A stretch of 64,000 nt of DNA from Alteromonas sp. KC3 (GCF_016756315.1 NZ_AP024235.1:2542001-2606000), one strand, 5' to 3'. Counted from the first letter of the stretch, positions 28,081 through 39,900 are shown. Notes: generated by a model not told the origin, from the letters alone. Numbers and translations: made by a program.

Positions 28081-29382
28081 TTAATAGCAAAAATCATCGA
28101 TATAATTTTCTTCCTCTGCCAACCGTTTTTCTATCGCATCACTGTAAGGTAGGCGCTCTAGAAATTTTTGTGCGCTAATATCACCTTCCGTGCTCATCAG
28201 GTAGCCTCGGTACACGTAAAGTGCCAACTTCTCTTTTTTTTCTTGGTTGGTTATGGTGCTCAATTGTTGCTCTACAAAATCCGGCGAATGAAAAGCGCCT
28301 TGCTCTAAGGTTCTAAAAACCGCTTCATCGGTATTGATACCACTTTGCTCTTTCACCCATAGCAGAGTTGCTTCGGTATCTTGCCCTGCCCAGCGCTGAA
28401 CTACTTCATTAACAGCGCTCTCATAATTCTCGGCAGATGCGCCGTCAACATACCAAACGGCAGCTTGTTCGGGGTTAGTGTATATATAGGTATTAAAAAT
28501 AGCGCTACGGGCATTTTGCTTTCGCTCGCCTTCGGCAGAAAGGGCATACCAATCTAATGCCGCTGTTAAATCCTTATTTGCCCAGTGAGCGAAAAAAGTG
28601 TGGTCAACGCTGGTGTTGTTCTGTGAATTTATGACATACAACATTTGCTCAAAATCGTCTGGTGAATTGAGCGATTGCGTAATTTGAAAAATAGCACTTG
28701 CTCTGTCGTCTTCTGACGTTATACGCACGAGTGCATCAAGCGCCTTATCTACCCCTATTTGAGACAAGCTCGCGAAAATCCGGGTTACGTAGTGAGAGCT
28801 ATTGACTTCACTCTCTTCGTTTTCTGTTTGTGCCAAATACCAATCAATAGCTGCATCGGGCTCTCGGGCAGCCCAGCTCTCAAGTGCGGAAACGGAAAGA
28901 AAATACTTATATCCATCGTCTTCTTGTCCTCTATTTAAGTATTCAAGGGCGGATTCAGGCTCAATCTCTGAAAACCTTACTGCCGCAGCAAAAACAATCA
29001 TCTGCCCAATAAGGTCGCTATCTTCCATTTTCCAATTATCGATTATGCTTTTTAACGTTGTAGTGTCTGCATCTACAATAAGTGCAATCATCTCACTAAG
29101 CTGTTCAGTACCTCGTAACTGTTGTGAACTCAACCGCTGCCATTGTTTTGGGTCTTGGACAGACTCTTTGTCTATTTCAGCATATTGCGTTGAATCGCCC
29201 CCGCCATTCTTTTCGCGTATGTCATCTTGCGAAATGGCACGTTCGTGTTCCTGCTGTTCAAGCGATACTTCTGTGTTAATAGGATAAATCTGTAAACCAG
29301 TGCCGTCGTTTTTAAACAACATGCCGAGGAAAAATGCCATGCAAAGGCTTGCTAACCAGAGGGGAATATAACGTTTCTTCAT
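28081..29382 (-). CDS. Membrane-anchored helical-repeat protein of unknown function
   Basis: 433 residues. A short cytoplasmic start and one helix (about 6-22) anchor it in the inner membrane. A charged linker (about 35-75) leads to a long array of helical repeats (about 85-425) with recurring W-A-x-x-[DE]-x-x-A-A-[LI]-x-W-Y patterns, such as [33 protein letters not shown] and [16 protein letters not shown]. These resemble TPR/Sel1-like solenoids that bind partners. The family is not recognised by name. It sits between truB and rpsO, which are normally neighbours, and a terminator separates it from truB. Confidence 0.75.
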   Translation of the reverse strand: MKKRYIPLWLASLCMAFFLGMLFKNDGTGLQIYPINTEVSLEQQEHERAISQDDIREKNGGGDSTQYAEIDKESVQDPKQWQRLSSQQLRGTEQLSEMIALIVDADTTTLKSIIDNWKMEDSDLIGQMIVFAAAVRFSEIEPESALEYLNRGQEDDGYKYFLSVSALESWAAREPDAAIDWYLAQTENEESEVNSSHYVTRIFASLSQIGVDKALDALVRITSEDDRASAIFQITQSLNSPDDFEQMLYVINSQNNTSVDHTFFAHWANKDLTAALDWYALSAEGERKQNARSAIFNTYIYTNPEQAAVWYVDGASAENYESAVNEVVQRWAGQDTEATLLWVKEQSGINTDEAVFRTLEQGAFHSPDFVEQQLSTITNQEKKEKLALYVYRGYLMSTEGDISAQKFLERLPYSDAIEKRLAEEENYIDDFCY

Positions 29383-29503
29383 GTAACCATCCTTGCTTAC
29401 ACAGCGTTTAGTGAGTGTGATGAGTTAAGCAGTACACGTAATGGCTCACGTTTTTCAATTAGCCATTAATGAAATGTAAATTATCAGAGATAGTAAAAGA
29501 TGA

Positions 29504-29533
29504 AAAGCTCGCTCACACGTACAAGCGAGCTTT
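29504..29533 (-). terminator. Terminator after truB
   Basis: AAAGCTCGCT-cacacgtaca-AGCGAGCTTT, immediately after the truB stop, T-rich on the minus strand. Confidence 0.75.
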
Positions 29534-29541
29534 GTAAAGCG

Positions 29542-30513
29542 TTAAGCGTAAACGACTCGCCTTTTGGGGTTCAAGAATACTTCGTTCTTAGGTGTACCTT
29601 GATCTTTCGGATCAAGAACGCCTTCCCCAACGCCTAAAAATAGGCCAGAAGTGTCTGTCCCATGATAAACGCGATACGCTACACCCGTTTCTAACGCGAC
29701 ATTGCAGGTTCCTTTCACCGATTGGCCATTGTCAAACCGACTACGTTCCTCATCGTTGATAGTAACAAACGGTAAGCGACTCACTGCAGTGTCCATTGGA
29801 ATCAGCAGTGCATCAAGGGCATCAAAGTCTCCCTCTTCTAACGACTCTTGAAGTTCAATTAACCTTTCTAGAGACACCATCTTATCAGTAGGGTAATCGG
29901 CGACCTCAGTGCGATGTAAGCGCGTTACATATGCACCACACCCAAGATTCTGGCCTAAGTCATCGACAATAGAACGAATATAAGTTCCTTTACTACACTT
30001 TATGCGCATATCGACATAAGGAAGTTCAATGCGTAACACGTCAAGCTCGTAGACTTCTATGTCACGGGGCTCTCGCTCAATCTCTATCCCTTGACGGGCA
30101 TAATGATAAAGCGGTTTACCTTGGTGTTTAAGCGCTGAGAACATGGATGGTATTTGTTTGCTCTTACCCAAGAACGCCAAACACGCATCACGTACTTGTT
30201 CTTCGCTTACTTCAACAGGCTTTTCTTCAACTACTTCACCGTCCGCGTCAGAAGTTGTGGTGCGAATACCAAGTTTTGCAGTAACCTCATAGGTTTTTTC
30301 CGCATCAAGGAGAAACTGAGAAAACTTAGTTGCTTCACCCAAACAAAGTGGAAGCATGCCACTTGCAAGTGGGTCAAGTGCACCTGTATGACCTGCTTTG
30401 GCTGCTTTATACAGCCAGCGCACTTTTTGCAATAGCTGATTTGATGAACCACCTAGCGGTTTATCAAGCAACACTATGCCGTTTATATCACGGCCTTTAC
30501 GACGTCTTGCCAT
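29542..30513 (-). CDS. truB: tRNA pseudouridine(55) synthase
   Basis: 323 residues. The N-terminal catalytic domain has [18 protein letters not shown] and the catalytic Asp in [16 protein letters not shown] (near 46). [20 protein letters not shown] and [16 protein letters not shown] are TruB signatures, and a PUA-like C-terminal domain follows. It makes the universal T-loop pseudouridine of tRNA and acts as a tRNA chaperone. Its ATG directly follows the rbfA stop with no gap, so the two are probably translationally coupled. Confidence 0.97.
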   Translation of the reverse strand: MARRRKGRDINGIVLLDKPLGGSSNQLLQKVRWLYKAAKAGHTGALDPLASGMLPLCLGEATKFSQFLLDAEKTYEVTAKLGIRTTTSDADGEVVEEKPVEVSEEQVRDACLAFLGKSKQIPSMFSALKHQGKPLYHYARQGIEIEREPRDIEVYELDVLRIELPYVDMRIKCSKGTYIRSIVDDLGQNLGCGAYVTRLHRTEVADYPTDKMVSLERLIELQESLEEGDFDALDALLIPMDTAVSRLPFVTINDEERSRFDNGQSVKGTCNVALETGVAYRVYHGTDTSGLFLGVGEGVLDPKDQGTPKNEVFLNPKRRVVYA

Positions 30514-30915
30514 CTACTCCTGCTCTTGTGGGTCGTCTTTATCACGCTTTGACTCATCTTTAGCGATAGTCTGTGACACAAGATTAGAAATACGCATACC
30601 TTCGACAATCGACTTATCTTCAAAGAAGTGAAGGTCTGGTACTGAACGCATACGAAGGCGCTTCGCTAATATACTACGAATGAACTTCTTGTATTCCACA
30701 AGTTGTTTAATCTGTAACTTGCCTTCTTCCTCGGTGCTGTTGTATATGGTCACAAAGATTTTTGCATGCGCCAAATCTCGCGATACATCTACATCTGACA
30801 CTGTGATCAAAGGCATATCGCCAACGCGATGCTTGTATTCGTTTTGCAGAATGCTCGCCACTTCTTTATGAACTTGCTGAGCGACTCTGTCGGTACGTGA
30901 AAATTCACGGGCCAT
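30514..30915 (-). CDS. rbfA: Ribosome-binding factor A
   Basis: 133 residues with the KH-like RbfA fold: MAREFSRTDRVAQQVHKEVA at the start, LAHAKIFVTIY, and the late FFEDKSIVEGMRI strand. A charged tail (DESKRDKDDPQEQE) is typical of gammaproteobacterial members. RbfA aids 16S 5'-end processing and small-subunit maturation, especially in the cold. A ribosome site (GGAGAG) precedes the ATG. It is separated from infB by a terminator-like hairpin. Confidence 0.96.
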   Translation of the reverse strand: MAREFSRTDRVAQQVHKEVASILQNEYKHRVGDMPLITVSDVDVSRDLAHAKIFVTIYNSTEEEGKLQIKQLVEYKKFIRSILAKRLRMRSVPDLHFFEDKSIVEGMRISNLVSQTIAKDESKRDKDDPQEQE

Positions 30916-30977
30916 TGTACTCTCCTTTCCTTATTTAAACGTCGAGCATGTTTTAATTTTATTGACTAAATACAGAC

Positions 30978-31006
30978 AAAAACGGGAGCACTCGGCCCCC
31001 GTTTTT
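30978..31006 (-). terminator. Terminator-like hairpin between infB and rbfA
   Basis: AAAAACGGG and CCCGTTTTT around an 11-nt loop, with a U-run on the minus strand. Inside an operon it probably gives partial read-through. Confidence 0.7.
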
Positions 31007-31030
31007 CACATGCCGAATTAACTAAGGCAA

Positions 31031-33637
31031 TTAAATTTCGCGCTTAACCTCAACGATTTCGAAGACCTCGATTTGGTCGCCTACTTTCACATCGTTGTAG
31101 TTCTTAACGCCAATTCCACATTCCATACCGTTACGTACTTCTTGTACGTCGTCTTTAAAGCGACGCAGTGATTCTAGCTCACCTTCGTAAATTACTACGT
31201 TATCACGTAGAACACGGATTGGATTACTACGCTTAACAACACCTTCAGTAACCATACAGCCTGCAATTGCACCCAGTTTCGGTGACTTAAACACGTCACG
31301 AACTTCTGCAAGACCGATAATTTCCTGTTTAAATTCAGGTGCAAGCATACCACTCATGGCCGCTTTCACTTCATCAATGAGGTTATAGATTACGCTGTAG
31401 TAACGCAGATCAATTTCTTCTGCTTCCAATACACGACGCGCTGTTGCATCGGCACGAACGTTAAAGCCTAGTACGATAGCGCCTGATGCAGCCGCAAGGG
31501 TTGCGTCAGTTTCAGTGATACCACCTACACCACTACCTACAATGTTCACTTTTACTTCAGACGTTGAAAGTTTAACAAGTGATTCAGAAATCGCTTCTAC
31601 AGAGCCCTGTACGTCAGCTTTAAGTACGATATTTAGTTCGCTAACGTCACCTGATTCCATGTTAGCAAACATGTTTTCAAGTTTCGCTTTTTGCTGACGA
31701 GCAAGTTTAAGTTCACGTTTCTTCTGGTGACGCTTAGCGGCAACTTCACGCGCTTTACGCTCGTCTTTAACCACGGCAGCATCTTCACCCGCTACAGGAA
31801 CACCAGACAGACCAAGTACTTCAACAGGTGTCGAAGGTCCAGCAATCTTCATTTCTTTACCGTTTTCGTCGCGCATAGCACGAACACGGCCGTACTCTTC
31901 ACCACAAAGTAGAATATCGCCAGCGCGTAGTTCACCTTCCTGTACAAGTACAGAAGCAACAGGACCGCGGCCTTTATCAAGGCGAGATTCAATAACGATA
32001 CCACGACCCGGGCCTTCAGCAACGGCTTTAAGGTCAAGAACTTCAGCTTGAAGAACGATAGCTTCAAGTAGTTCGTCTACACCCATACCTGTTTTGGCAG
32101 ACACGTTACAGAATTGATGTTCACCGCCCCACTCTTCTGAGATAACTTCTAATTGAGATAGCTCAGTTTTAACGCGGTCTGGGTCTGCAGTTTCCTTATC
32201 CATTTTGTTCACTGCAACGATAAGAGGTACGCCAGCAGCGCGAGCATGCTGTACCGCTTCTTTCGTTTGAGGCATTACGCCGTCATCTGCAGCAACTACA
32301 AGAATAACGATATCCGTCGCAGTAGCACCACGAGCACGCATTGCAGTAAACGCGGCGTGTCCAGGTGTATCTAGGAACGTGATTTCACCGTTATCTGTTT
32401 GAACTTTGTAAGCACCAATGTGCTGGGTAATACCACCGGCTTCACCGTCAGCTACTTTCGCGCGGCGAATGTAGTCAAGCAATGACGTTTTACCGTGATC
32501 AACGTGACCCATAATGGTTACAACAGGTGCACGCGTGGTTCTTTCACCGCCAGTGCCATCTGCCAACAACTCATCTTCAAGTGCGTTGTCGTTTACAAGC
32601 TCGTATTTATGGCCCATTTCTTCAATCACTAGTACCGCAGTATCTTGGTCTAGTACTTGGTTAATGGTTGCCATTTCACCCATCTTCATCATCGTTTTGA
32701 TAACTTCGTTAGACTTAATTGCAAGCTTACTTGCAAGTTCGCCAACGGTGATGGTTGCGCCAAGCTTAACTACACGCTCTACAGGTGCAGCAGGCTTGTT
32801 AAAGCCTTGCTTAAGGTGCTCACCCGCGTTTTTCTTCGACTTGCGACGACGACGCGATGAACGCTCAACCTGCATATCTTCTTCGTCTTCTGCTTCTTGA
32901 GCATAACGGTTTGAGTGCAAGTGGACTTCTTCGGCTTCCGCTTTCTTACGACGCTCTTCTTCTTCTTTCCAGCGACGCTCGTTTTCTTCAGCTAGTTTGC
33001 GCGCTTCATCAGCTGCTTTTTTCGCTTCTTCTTCAAGCTTTTTCTGCGCTTCTTCTTCTTGCGCTTTACGAAGACGCTCTTCTTCTTGACGCGCCGCTTC
33101 GGCTTCCGCTTTTTCAGCTTCTGTCATTTCAGGCTCGTCTGCTTTGCGTGCTTCAGCTTCTTTCTTTGCTTGCTCAGCGCGACGGGCACGCTCTTCGTCA
33201 GCTGCTTTTTTCGCTTCTGCAGCTTTACGCGCTTTTTCTTCAGCCGCTTTTTTCGCTTCTGCAGCTGCTTTTTCTTCCGCTTCGCGCTTAAGACGTGCTT
33301 CTTCTTCAAGACGCTTCGCCTCTTCTTCCGCTTGACGCTGCTGTTCTTCAATATCGCTGCGCTTCACGTAAGTGCGTTTTTTACGTACTTCTACTTTAAC
33401 TTCTTTCGACTTGCCCACGCTTAGTGTGCTTGTCGTTTTGCGCTTAAGTGTCATACGCGTCGGTTCGGCTGCACTGCCGTGTTGCTTACTTAAATGATCC
33501 AATAGTTTTTGTTTCTCGTCTTCGTTTACCTGATCGCCGGCACTCTTTGTGATACCCGCGTCTTTAAACTGGCCAACCAATCGGTCAACGGTCGTACCAA
33601 TGTCGCTGGCGAGCTTTTCAATAGATACATCTGCCAT
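31031..33637 (-). CDS. infB: Translation initiation factor IF-2
   Basis: 868 residues. An N-terminal winged domain ([20 protein letters not shown]) precedes a long Lys/Glu/Ala-rich helix (about 75-245), a second N-terminal domain and the GTPase core. The core has G1 [10 protein letters not shown]3 DTPGHAAF and G4 NKMDK. Domains II, III and the fMet-tRNA-binding C-terminal domain follow. IF-2 brings initiator tRNA to the 30S subunit. The low-complexity helix produces many spurious frames on the other strand. It lies 24 bp after nusA in the usual order. Confidence 0.98.
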   Translation of the reverse strand: MADVSIEKLASDIGTTVDRLVGQFKDAGITKSAGDQVNEDEKQKLLDHLSKQHGSAAEPTRMTLKRKTTSTLSVGKSKEVKVEVRKKRTYVKRSDIEEQQRQAEEEAKRLEEEARLKREAEEKAAAEAKKAAEEKARKAAEAKKAADEERARRAEQAKKEAEARKADEPEMTEAEKAEAEAARQEEERLRKAQEEEAQKKLEEEAKKAADEARKLAEENERRWKEEEERRKKAEAEEVHLHSNRYAQEAEDEEDMQVERSSRRRRKSKKNAGEHLKQGFNKPAAPVERVVKLGATITVGELASKLAIKSNEVIKTMMKMGEMATINQVLDQDTAVLVIEEMGHKYELVNDNALEDELLADGTGGERTTRAPVVTIMGHVDHGKTSLLDYIRRAKVADGEAGGITQHIGAYKVQTDNGEITFLDTPGHAAFTAMRARGATATDIVILVVAADDGVMPQTKEAVQHARAAGVPLIVAVNKMDKETADPDRVKTELSQLEVISEEWGGEHQFCNVSAKTGMGVDELLEAIVLQAEVLDLKAVAEGPGRGIVIESRLDKGRGPVASVLVQEGELRAGDILLCGEEYGRVRAMRDENGKEMKIAGPSTPVEVLGLSGVPVAGEDAAVVKDERKAREVAAKRHQKKRELKLARQQKAKLENMFANMESGDVSELNIVLKADVQGSVEAISESLVKLSTSEVKVNIVGSGVGGITETDATLAAASGAIVLGFNVRADATARRVLEAEEIDLRYYSVIYNLIDEVKAAMSGMLAPEFKQEIIGLAEVRDVFKSPKLGAIAGCMVTEGVVKRSNPIRVLRDNVVIYEGELESLRRFKDDVQEVRNGMECGIGVKNYNDVKVGDQIEVFEIVEVKREI

Positions 33638-33661
33638 TACGTAATTTTCCCCCTGTTGACC

Positions 33662-35158
33662 TTACTCTTCTTCACTGAACCAAACGATATTACGGGCAGC
33701 CATAATAAGGGCGCCTGCAGTTTCTTCGTCCAGCTCATCGATATCACTGATATCATCGGTACCTTGTTCTGCTAATTCTTCAAGGTCGGTAACACCGCGG
33801 CTGGCCAACACATACGCCACGTGTTTACTCATACCTTCAAGATTTAATAAGGCTTCTGTAGGTTCTGCACCTTCAAGCGACTCTTCGTTTGCTAGCGCTC
33901 GAGTAGTAAGATAAGCGCGCGCTCTGTTGCGCAACTCTTCTACGGTTTCTTCATCTAATCCTTCAACCGCAAGAAGTTCGCTTGCCGGCACGTATGCCAC
34001 TTCTTCAAGTGTGGTGAAGCCTTCATCTACAAGTACAGATGCAAACTCTTCGTCAATATCAAGACCTGCAGTAAACAGATCAAGTACCTTCGCATTTTCT
34101 TCTTCGTGCTTCTTGTTGAGGTCGTCAACTGTCATCACGTTAAGTTCCCAGCCAGTAAGCTGGCTAGCTAGGCGGACGTTTTGACCACTACGGCCAATTG
34201 CTTGTGCTAAGTTGTCAGCTTCAACCGCTACATCCATGCTGTTGCTGTCTTCATCAACAACAATTGACGCAACTTCAGCAGGTGCCATTGCATTGATAAC
34301 GAACTGCGCTGGGTTTTCATCCCAAAGCACGATATCAACACGCTCGCCGCCAAGTTCACCAGATACTGCTTGTACGCGAGAACCACGCATACCAACACAA
34401 GCACCCACTGGGTCTAAGCGCTTATCATTAGTTTTAACCGCAATCTTTGCGCGTGAGCCTGGATCGCGAGCCGCAGATTTAATTTCTAGTGTTTCTTCCG
34501 CGATTTCTGGAACTTCTAAACGGAATAGCTCAACGAGCATGTCTGGGTGAGTACGGCTAATAAATAGCTGTGCGCCACGCGCTTCTGGACGGATAACGTA
34601 AAGAAGACCACGTACTCTATCGCCCGGACGGAAAGTTTCACGAGGAAGCATATCGTCGCGGTAGATAACGCCTTCAGCGTTGTTACCTAAATCGATGATT
34701 ATATTGTCGCGGTTAACTTTCTTAACTGTACCTGTAACCAGCTCACCCACTTTGTCTTCGTATTCAGCAATCATTTGCTGACGCTCAGCTTCACGTACTT
34801 TTTGTACGATAACTTGCTTAGCGGTTTGCGTAGTTATGCGGTCGAATTTGATAGATTCAATCTGCTCTTCCACATAATCGCCTAGTTGAATCTCTGGTTC
34901 GTCAACTTGTGCCGCAGACCAAGTAATTTCAGCAAATGGATTCTCCTGCTCTTGATCGTCAGGAATTACTAGCCAGCGACGGAATGTATCAAAGTCACCC
35001 GACGTTCTGTCGATGCTTACACGAACTTCAATTTCGCCTTCGTTTTTCTTTTTGGTTGCACTAGCAATTGCGAACTCTAGCGCTTCAAAAATCTTCTCTC
35101 TAGGCACTTGTTTTTCATTTGAAACGGCTTCCGCCACTAACAAAATTTCTTTATTCAT
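33662..35158 (-). CDS. nusA: Transcription termination/antitermination factor NusA
   Basis: 498 residues. The order is an N-terminal RNA-polymerase-binding domain ([20 protein letters not shown]), S1 (about 135-200, [21 protein letters not shown]), KH1 and KH2 (about 230-345, with [14 protein letters not shown] and [13 protein letters not shown]), and two acidic AR-type repeats at the C-terminus ([17 protein letters not shown] and [20 protein letters not shown]). It modulates pausing, termination and antitermination. It follows rimP by 45 bp and precedes infB by 24 bp, the conserved operon order. Confidence 0.98.
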   Translation of the reverse strand: MNKEILLVAEAVSNEKQVPREKIFEALEFAIASATKKKNEGEIEVRVSIDRTSGDFDTFRRWLVIPDDQEQENPFAEITWSAAQVDEPEIQLGDYVEEQIESIKFDRITTQTAKQVIVQKVREAERQQMIAEYEDKVGELVTGTVKKVNRDNIIIDLGNNAEGVIYRDDMLPRETFRPGDRVRGLLYVIRPEARGAQLFISRTHPDMLVELFRLEVPEIAEETLEIKSAARDPGSRAKIAVKTNDKRLDPVGACVGMRGSRVQAVSGELGGERVDIVLWDENPAQFVINAMAPAEVASIVVDEDSNSMDVAVEADNLAQAIGRSGQNVRLASQLTGWELNVMTVDDLNKKHEEENAKVLDLFTAGLDIDEEFASVLVDEGFTTLEEVAYVPASELLAVEGLDEETVEELRNRARAYLTTRALANEESLEGAEPTEALLNLEGMSKHVAYVLASRGVTDLEELAEQGTDDISDIDELDEETAGALIMAARNIVWFSEEE

Positions 35159-35203
35159 TTTCGCCTCTCTTTTGCTTTCGTCGATGAAAGCAGAGCTGTT
35201 CCG

Positions 35204-35662
35204 TTAATCGAACGTGGGAACAACGTTACCTTTTTCGATATTCGCCACAGCTAACTGGAACTGCTGGCCATCCACTTCAATACTTACCATGCCATTTTCG
35301 CACGCGAGTACTTTGCCTTTAAAATTACGTCTGTCGCCCATCGGCATAGACAAACGAATTTGAACCACTTCACCCACAGACTCAATGTAGTGCTTTTCTT
35401 TGAAAAGCGGTCTGTCCATACCTGGTGATGACACTTCCAAGTTGTATTCAGTGCTAATTGGATCTTCAACGTCCAAAATTGCGCTAACCTGATGACTTAC
35501 ATCTGCACAATCATCTACGGTAATACCGTTTTCATGATCAATAAAAACGCGAAGAATCGAATGTTTCCCCGCTCGTACAAACTCGATGCCAACCAACTCA
35601 AAACCAAGCGCTTCAACGCCTGGCTCTAGCATTTCGGTTAGTTTCTCTTCAAGTTTTGCCAA
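35204..35662 (-). CDS. rimP: Ribosome maturation factor RimP
   Basis: 152 residues from a TTG at 35662. This start is preferred because GGAGG lies six bases upstream and the protein then begins LAKLEEKLTEML, like E. coli RimP. The upstream in-frame ATG at 35701 would run through a hairpin with an A-tract. Family segments are EALGFELVGIEFVR, VDDCADVSHQVSAILDVEDP and NLEVSSPGMDRPLF. RimP helps assemble the 30S subunit. It is the first gene of the nusA-infB operon, behind a structured leader. Confidence 0.95.
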   Translation of the reverse strand: MAKLEEKLTEMLEPGVEALGFELVGIEFVRAGKHSILRVFIDHENGITVDDCADVSHQVSAILDVEDPISTEYNLEVSSPGMDRPLFKEKHYIESVGEVVQIRLSMPMGDRRNFKGKVLACENGMVSIEVDGQQFQLAVANIEKGNVVPTFD

Positions 35663-35680
35663 TGCAAACCTCCAAAAACG

Positions 35681-35699
35681 AAAAAAGGGCCTAAAGCCC
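35681..35699 (-). terminator. Second terminator-like hairpin, just before rimP
   Basis: Minus strand GGGC-tttag-GCCC followed by six T, ending about 20 bases before the rimP start and next to its ribosome site. The stem is short, so attenuation rather than full termination is likely. Confidence 0.55.
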
Positions 35700-35748
35700 A
35701 CCTGTCATCACCCGGCTCAGCGAGGCTGACTCCAGGTTTTAATACAAC

Positions 35749-35911
35749 AAAAAGCCCCGGACTAGCGGGGCTTTTATTAAAATTCTGAACCCATACCTGC
35801 CAACAAGGGCAGTTGCAAGCCTATGGGTAAAACCACCACAAGGTGATAGCTTGCTAACAACGAGTGCGTTACTTTCCTAAACACTGAGGGAGCCCGCGCT
35901 CATCATTGAAT
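35749..35911 (-). ncRNA. Structured leader RNA of rimP-nusA-infB operon with intrinsic terminator
   Basis: Transcription from the promoter at 35918-35946 would give about 160 nt before a strong terminator (GCCCCG-ctagtc-CGGGGC with a U-run, 35750-35775). A two-part hairpin precedes it: ACCCATA pairs TATGGGT (35789-35795 with 35822-35828), enclosing CTGCC/GGCAG (35797-35801 with 35808-35812). Rfam describes a rimP leader attenuator in gammaproteobacteria; I infer this is the same kind of element. It is not a tRNA: no cloverleaf fits, unlike the E. coli metY at this place. Confidence 0.65.
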
Positions 35912-35917
35912 GCGCAC

Positions 35918-35946
35918 ATTATACTGATAGGCGGTGCATTAAGCAA
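35918..35946 (-). promoter_or_regulatory. Promoter of rimP-nusA-infB operon
   Basis: Minus strand TTGCTT, 17-bp spacer, TATAAT (complement of 35941-35946 and 35918-35923). It is the only strong promoter match between the HD-GYP gene and rimP. Confidence 0.75.
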
Positions 35947-35974
35947 CAGCCAATAGCCGCGAGAGTGTATTCTA

Positions 35975-36976
35975 TTACTCTTCGTCTTTAAACGTAGCTT
36001 TGATTTCTAGAATTTGCTGTAAATTCTCGATAAGCAAATCAACCAACTTGGGCTCGAAATGTTTTCCCTTTTGCTCTTTAAGGAAATCGACTGTTTTTTC
36101 TATACTCCAAGCTTCTTTGTATGGTCGCTTACTGGTTAATGCATCAAAAACATCGGCAATAGCACAAATTCGCCCTTCGATAGGAATATCTTCCCCTGAC
36201 AAGCCACGGGGGTAGCCACTGCCATCCCATTTCTCATGATGAGTCAGTGACACCGACTTTGCCACATTAAGTAACAAAGAGTCGCCGCAATCACCAATGA
36301 TTTCAGCACCAATTTCAGGGTGATGCTTCATTAACGCAAACTCTTCTTCGGTTAGTTTGCCGGGTTTAAGCATAATGCTATCGGCAATACCGATTTTACC
36401 AATATCGTGCATTGGAGCAGCATGCAGTAATATTTCTGCCTGTTTATCCGATAGCCCATATGCAACTGCCAATACCTTTGAATAATGGCTCATGCGCATT
36501 ACATGCATGCCCGTTTCGTTATCTTTGTACTCAGCTGCTCGCCCTAAACGCTGCACAACTTGTAATCGGCTTTCGAGTAACTCATCGGCTTGCACCAAAC
36601 TTAAATGCGTTTTCACCCTGGCTTTTACTACAGCGGGTGATATGGGCTTAATAATGTAATCGACGGCACCGGCATCAAAACCTTCCGCTTCATCGTGATC
36701 ATCATTTAGCGCAGTCACAAAAATAATAGGGATATGCTTTGTTTCAGGCAAACCTTTAAGTTGTCGACACACTTCAAACCCCGTAATACCGGGCATCATT
36801 ACATCCAAAAGAATCAGGTTTGGTTTTCTAGCGGGCGCTAATTTCAGGGCCTCTTCACCATTTTTAGCGAAGATCAGTTGATAATCAGCAGCGAGCAACT
36901 GCTTTAAAACGCGTAAGTTGACGGGTTCATCGTCGACCAATAACAATGTAGGTTTTGTTACTTCACTATCTAACAT
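35975..36976 (-). CDS. Response regulator with HD-GYP phosphodiesterase domain
   Basis: 333 residues. The receiver (about 8-125) has acidic pair VDDEP, phospho-acceptor in ILLDVMMPGITG and Lys in YIIKPIS. The HD-GYP domain (about 145-320) shows HDIGKIG and HHEKWDGSGYPRGLSG, the full metal-binding and GYP motifs. It should hydrolyse cyclic-di-GMP when phosphorylated. It starts two bases after the stop of the hybrid sensor kinase upstream, so the two form one operon and probably one pathway. It opposes the MHYT-GGDEF cyclase encoded 8 kb away. Confidence 0.95.
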   Translation of the reverse strand: MLDSEVTKPTLLLVDDEPVNLRVLKQLLAADYQLIFAKNGEEALKLAPARKPNLILLDVMMPGITGFEVCRQLKGLPETKHIPIIFVTALNDDHDEAEGFDAGAVDYIIKPISPAVVKARVKTHLSLVQADELLESRLQVVQRLGRAAEYKDNETGMHVMRMSHYSKVLAVAYGLSDKQAEILLHAAPMHDIGKIGIADSIMLKPGKLTEEEFALMKHHPEIGAEIIGDCGDSLLLNVAKSVSLTHHEKWDGSGYPRGLSGEDIPIEGRICAIADVFDALTSKRPYKEAWSIEKTVDFLKEQKGKHFEPKLVDLLIENLQQILEIKATFKDEE

Positions 36977-36978
36977 GA

Positions 36979-39900
36979 CTACGCTCGCACTTGCTCCAAC
37001 TCATCTATCAGCGCTTTTATTCCATGCTGCGCAGATTCAAATTCAAAATCATCAACATCTAACAAAATTTGGGCGACATCATCCTTAAACTTGCTTAAAC
37101 CAATGTCACGCAAGAATGTCAATTCTTCTTCATCCAGCATATTCTGCTCGACACTTTTTAGCATTTGTTTTAAGTGCGCAAGTAATAAGTCGCTATCAAT
37201 ACTTTCGTTTATCGCTTGTTCACCATACAGTGGCGATTCACTTAACATCTGCTCTATCGCTTCAATAGCATTACGCAATTGGTTCACTTGTTCTATATCG
37301 ACTTCTTCTTTAATAGCGTCGGCTTCTAGCAATAATGTCGTTTTAAAGAATGCGGTTAAACACAAGTTACCTGACGTACCTTTCAAATTATGCGTAACAG
37401 CAACTACCTTATTATAGTCTTCTGCGATAAGTGCACTCATTAAATCGTCAATTTTTTCTTTACTGTCAACGACAAACTTATCAATCTCTTGTAATACAAC
37501 AAGTTCACTCCCCCACAATGCAACCGCTTTATTCATATTAATGATATGGGAATCGTATATAACAGCTGTGTCATTGTCTGTTTCGTTATCGTCAAGTACG
37601 TTAGCCTTTTCAACAAGGTCATTGCCCGTTATTACACTAGTACTAATATTAAGCACTCTGGCAACTTCTTCCATTAACGAAGGGAAATCTACAGGCTTAT
37701 TTGCAAATCCTTCCATTCCCGCATTTTGCGCAGCATGCTTGTCTTGTATGAGCACACTAGCAGTAAGTGCGATTATCGGCAGTGGAGACAAGCCTTCAGC
37801 TTTTTCATAGGCACGCCTTTGCTTTGCAGCTTCGAGGCCATCCATTTTCGGCATTTGCAAATCCATTAGCACTACATCGAAACTGCAATCTTGCATTTTC
37901 TGTAAAGCAATTTCACCGTCAGAGGCACTGTCAACACTGTGCCCAGTTCGCTTCAGCAGCAATGACAACAACTCGATATTTTGATGTACATCGTCAACCA
38001 CCAATACGCGAAGTGGCGAAAGCGATGATACATTGTGATGCACTTTTTCAGCCTCACTTCTACTTTTCAATTCAACAGGTTCGAGTGGAAGTCTAAAGGT
38101 AAACGTTGTTCCTTGATTTATAACGCTTTGGGCAAAAATATTTCCGCCCATTAACTCCACTAATTGTTTGGATATAGTCGTCCCCAGCCCTGTACCACCG
38201 TATTTTCGGCTCATTGACGCATCCGCTTGAGAAAATGGATCAAACACCTTTTCCACCTGTTCAGGCGTCATACCAATTCCTGTATCAGAAACTTCGAAAT
38301 AAACCTGTTTACCATCGCTGTGCACGCGCACTTGCACTTCACCCTCATGAGTGAATTTAACGGCATTACCGATTAAATTATTTAGGACTTGCCTTAGCCT
38401 TTCCGGGACACCGTGATAGCCTTTTGCAACAGATTCATCAACGTCTAAAGATAGCGTCACTTTTTTGCGTTTTGCTTCCAACCAGAATGTTGAAATAACT
38501 AAATCCAGTTCCTCTCGTAAGCAAAAATCTCGATAATCTAGTTCTAGTTTACCTTTGTCTAATTTGGCGCTGTCTAAGATATCATTGAGCAAATGCAATA
38601 AAGAGCGCGCTGAGCGATTAATCGTTGTGAGATGAGACTTCTGTTCCTCTCGAAGTGCCTCTGTAAGCATGAGATCACTAAATCCAATAATGGCGTTCAT
38701 TGGTGTTCGGATCTCATGACTCATATTGGCAAGAAACGCCGTTCTTGCTGCTGCTGCCTGCTCCGCATTATTTTTTGCGATTTTTAACTCTTCTTCCATC
38801 TGACGACGCTTGGTAATGTCGGTAATAAAGCCATCTATGTACAGTAATTCACCGTCATCAGCTTTTACGCACGTACCTTGTTCAATAACCCAGCGAGTAT
38901 TTCCCGCTTTATCAATTAAACGGTATTCAATGGTAAAGGTGTCTTGAAATGACGATATATCGCTTAATGCAGCCGCATCGTCAGGGTGATAAAGTTCTGA
39001 AAAGTGTCGCTTGGGGTTAGGCAATACAAAATCTTCGGGAGGATAGCCGGTTATCTCTTTAATGGCGTTGCTAATAAATACCATTGGCCAACCGTCTTTA
39101 CATAGCGCTCGATAAGCAGCACCTGGAATGTTAGCAATTAAGCTTCTAAATTTTGCTTCACTTTCCCTAAGCGCGTCTTCCATTTTTTTGCGCGCACGTA
39201 AATCTGAAGCAAAAGAAACAAAAACAGGTTTATCATCTACCTTTGTATACCCTATTCCGACTCGAGCAGGTATCCGCGTTCCATCTTTGCGTAATATTTC
39301 AACTTCCCGTCCCGCACCAATGATTTGTTCAGTCGGAACGACGCGCTGGTTAAAAAAATCATCATTGTACATGTGCCGACGCTCGGGCGGAACGAGAGCA
39401 GATGCATGCATACCAATAATCTCGCTCTGTGTGTATCCATAGATATCGGCAACTGCAGGATTTGCCGTGCGTACAATCCCTTTATTATCTACTGTAAGAA
39501 TGGCATCCACCGCGGTGTCGGTAATAGCACTTTGGATCCTCTCACTTTCGACCGCGCGCAACATTACATCTTTATATTTAAAGAGCAGTGTTATACCCAA
39601 CACAATGGCAATTAACGTTACTGTAAAAATTGCAATGGAAATTGCCAGAACAGCCGCAACTTCGGACGTCTGATTTGAAGTTTCTAAGCCCGGAGGTAAT
39701 ACAAAACGTGCAGCTGCCATGCCCGTATAATGCATTCCTGCAATGGCTAAGCCCATGACAACACTGGCCAAAACAACGTGTTTACCCAACAGGTCTTTTG
39801 ATCTAGTTGCTGCTGTAATGCCAAACTTTATCCATAACGACAGCATGGCCAACGCAACCGCCACAACAATTGACAATAAAAATATAGGGAGGTCATAACG

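Noticed and set aside
27974..28090. Extended S15 starting at 28090
   Set aside because: It would overlap the upstream gene and add residues absent from S15; AAGGAG marks the ATG at 27973.
32857..33424. Long open frames on the plus strand opposite the N-terminal part of infB
   Set aside because: They arise from the Lys/Glu/Ala-rich repetitive helix of IF-2 and have low-complexity Leu/Phe-rich translations without ribosome sites.
35663..35701. ATG start of RimP at 35701
   Set aside because: It would translate through a hairpin with an A-tract; the TTG with GGAGG matches the family N-terminus.
35749..35911. A tRNA gene upstream of rimP, as in E. coli metY
   Set aside because: No cloverleaf, T-loop or CCA end can be drawn; the region folds as leader hairpins and a terminator.
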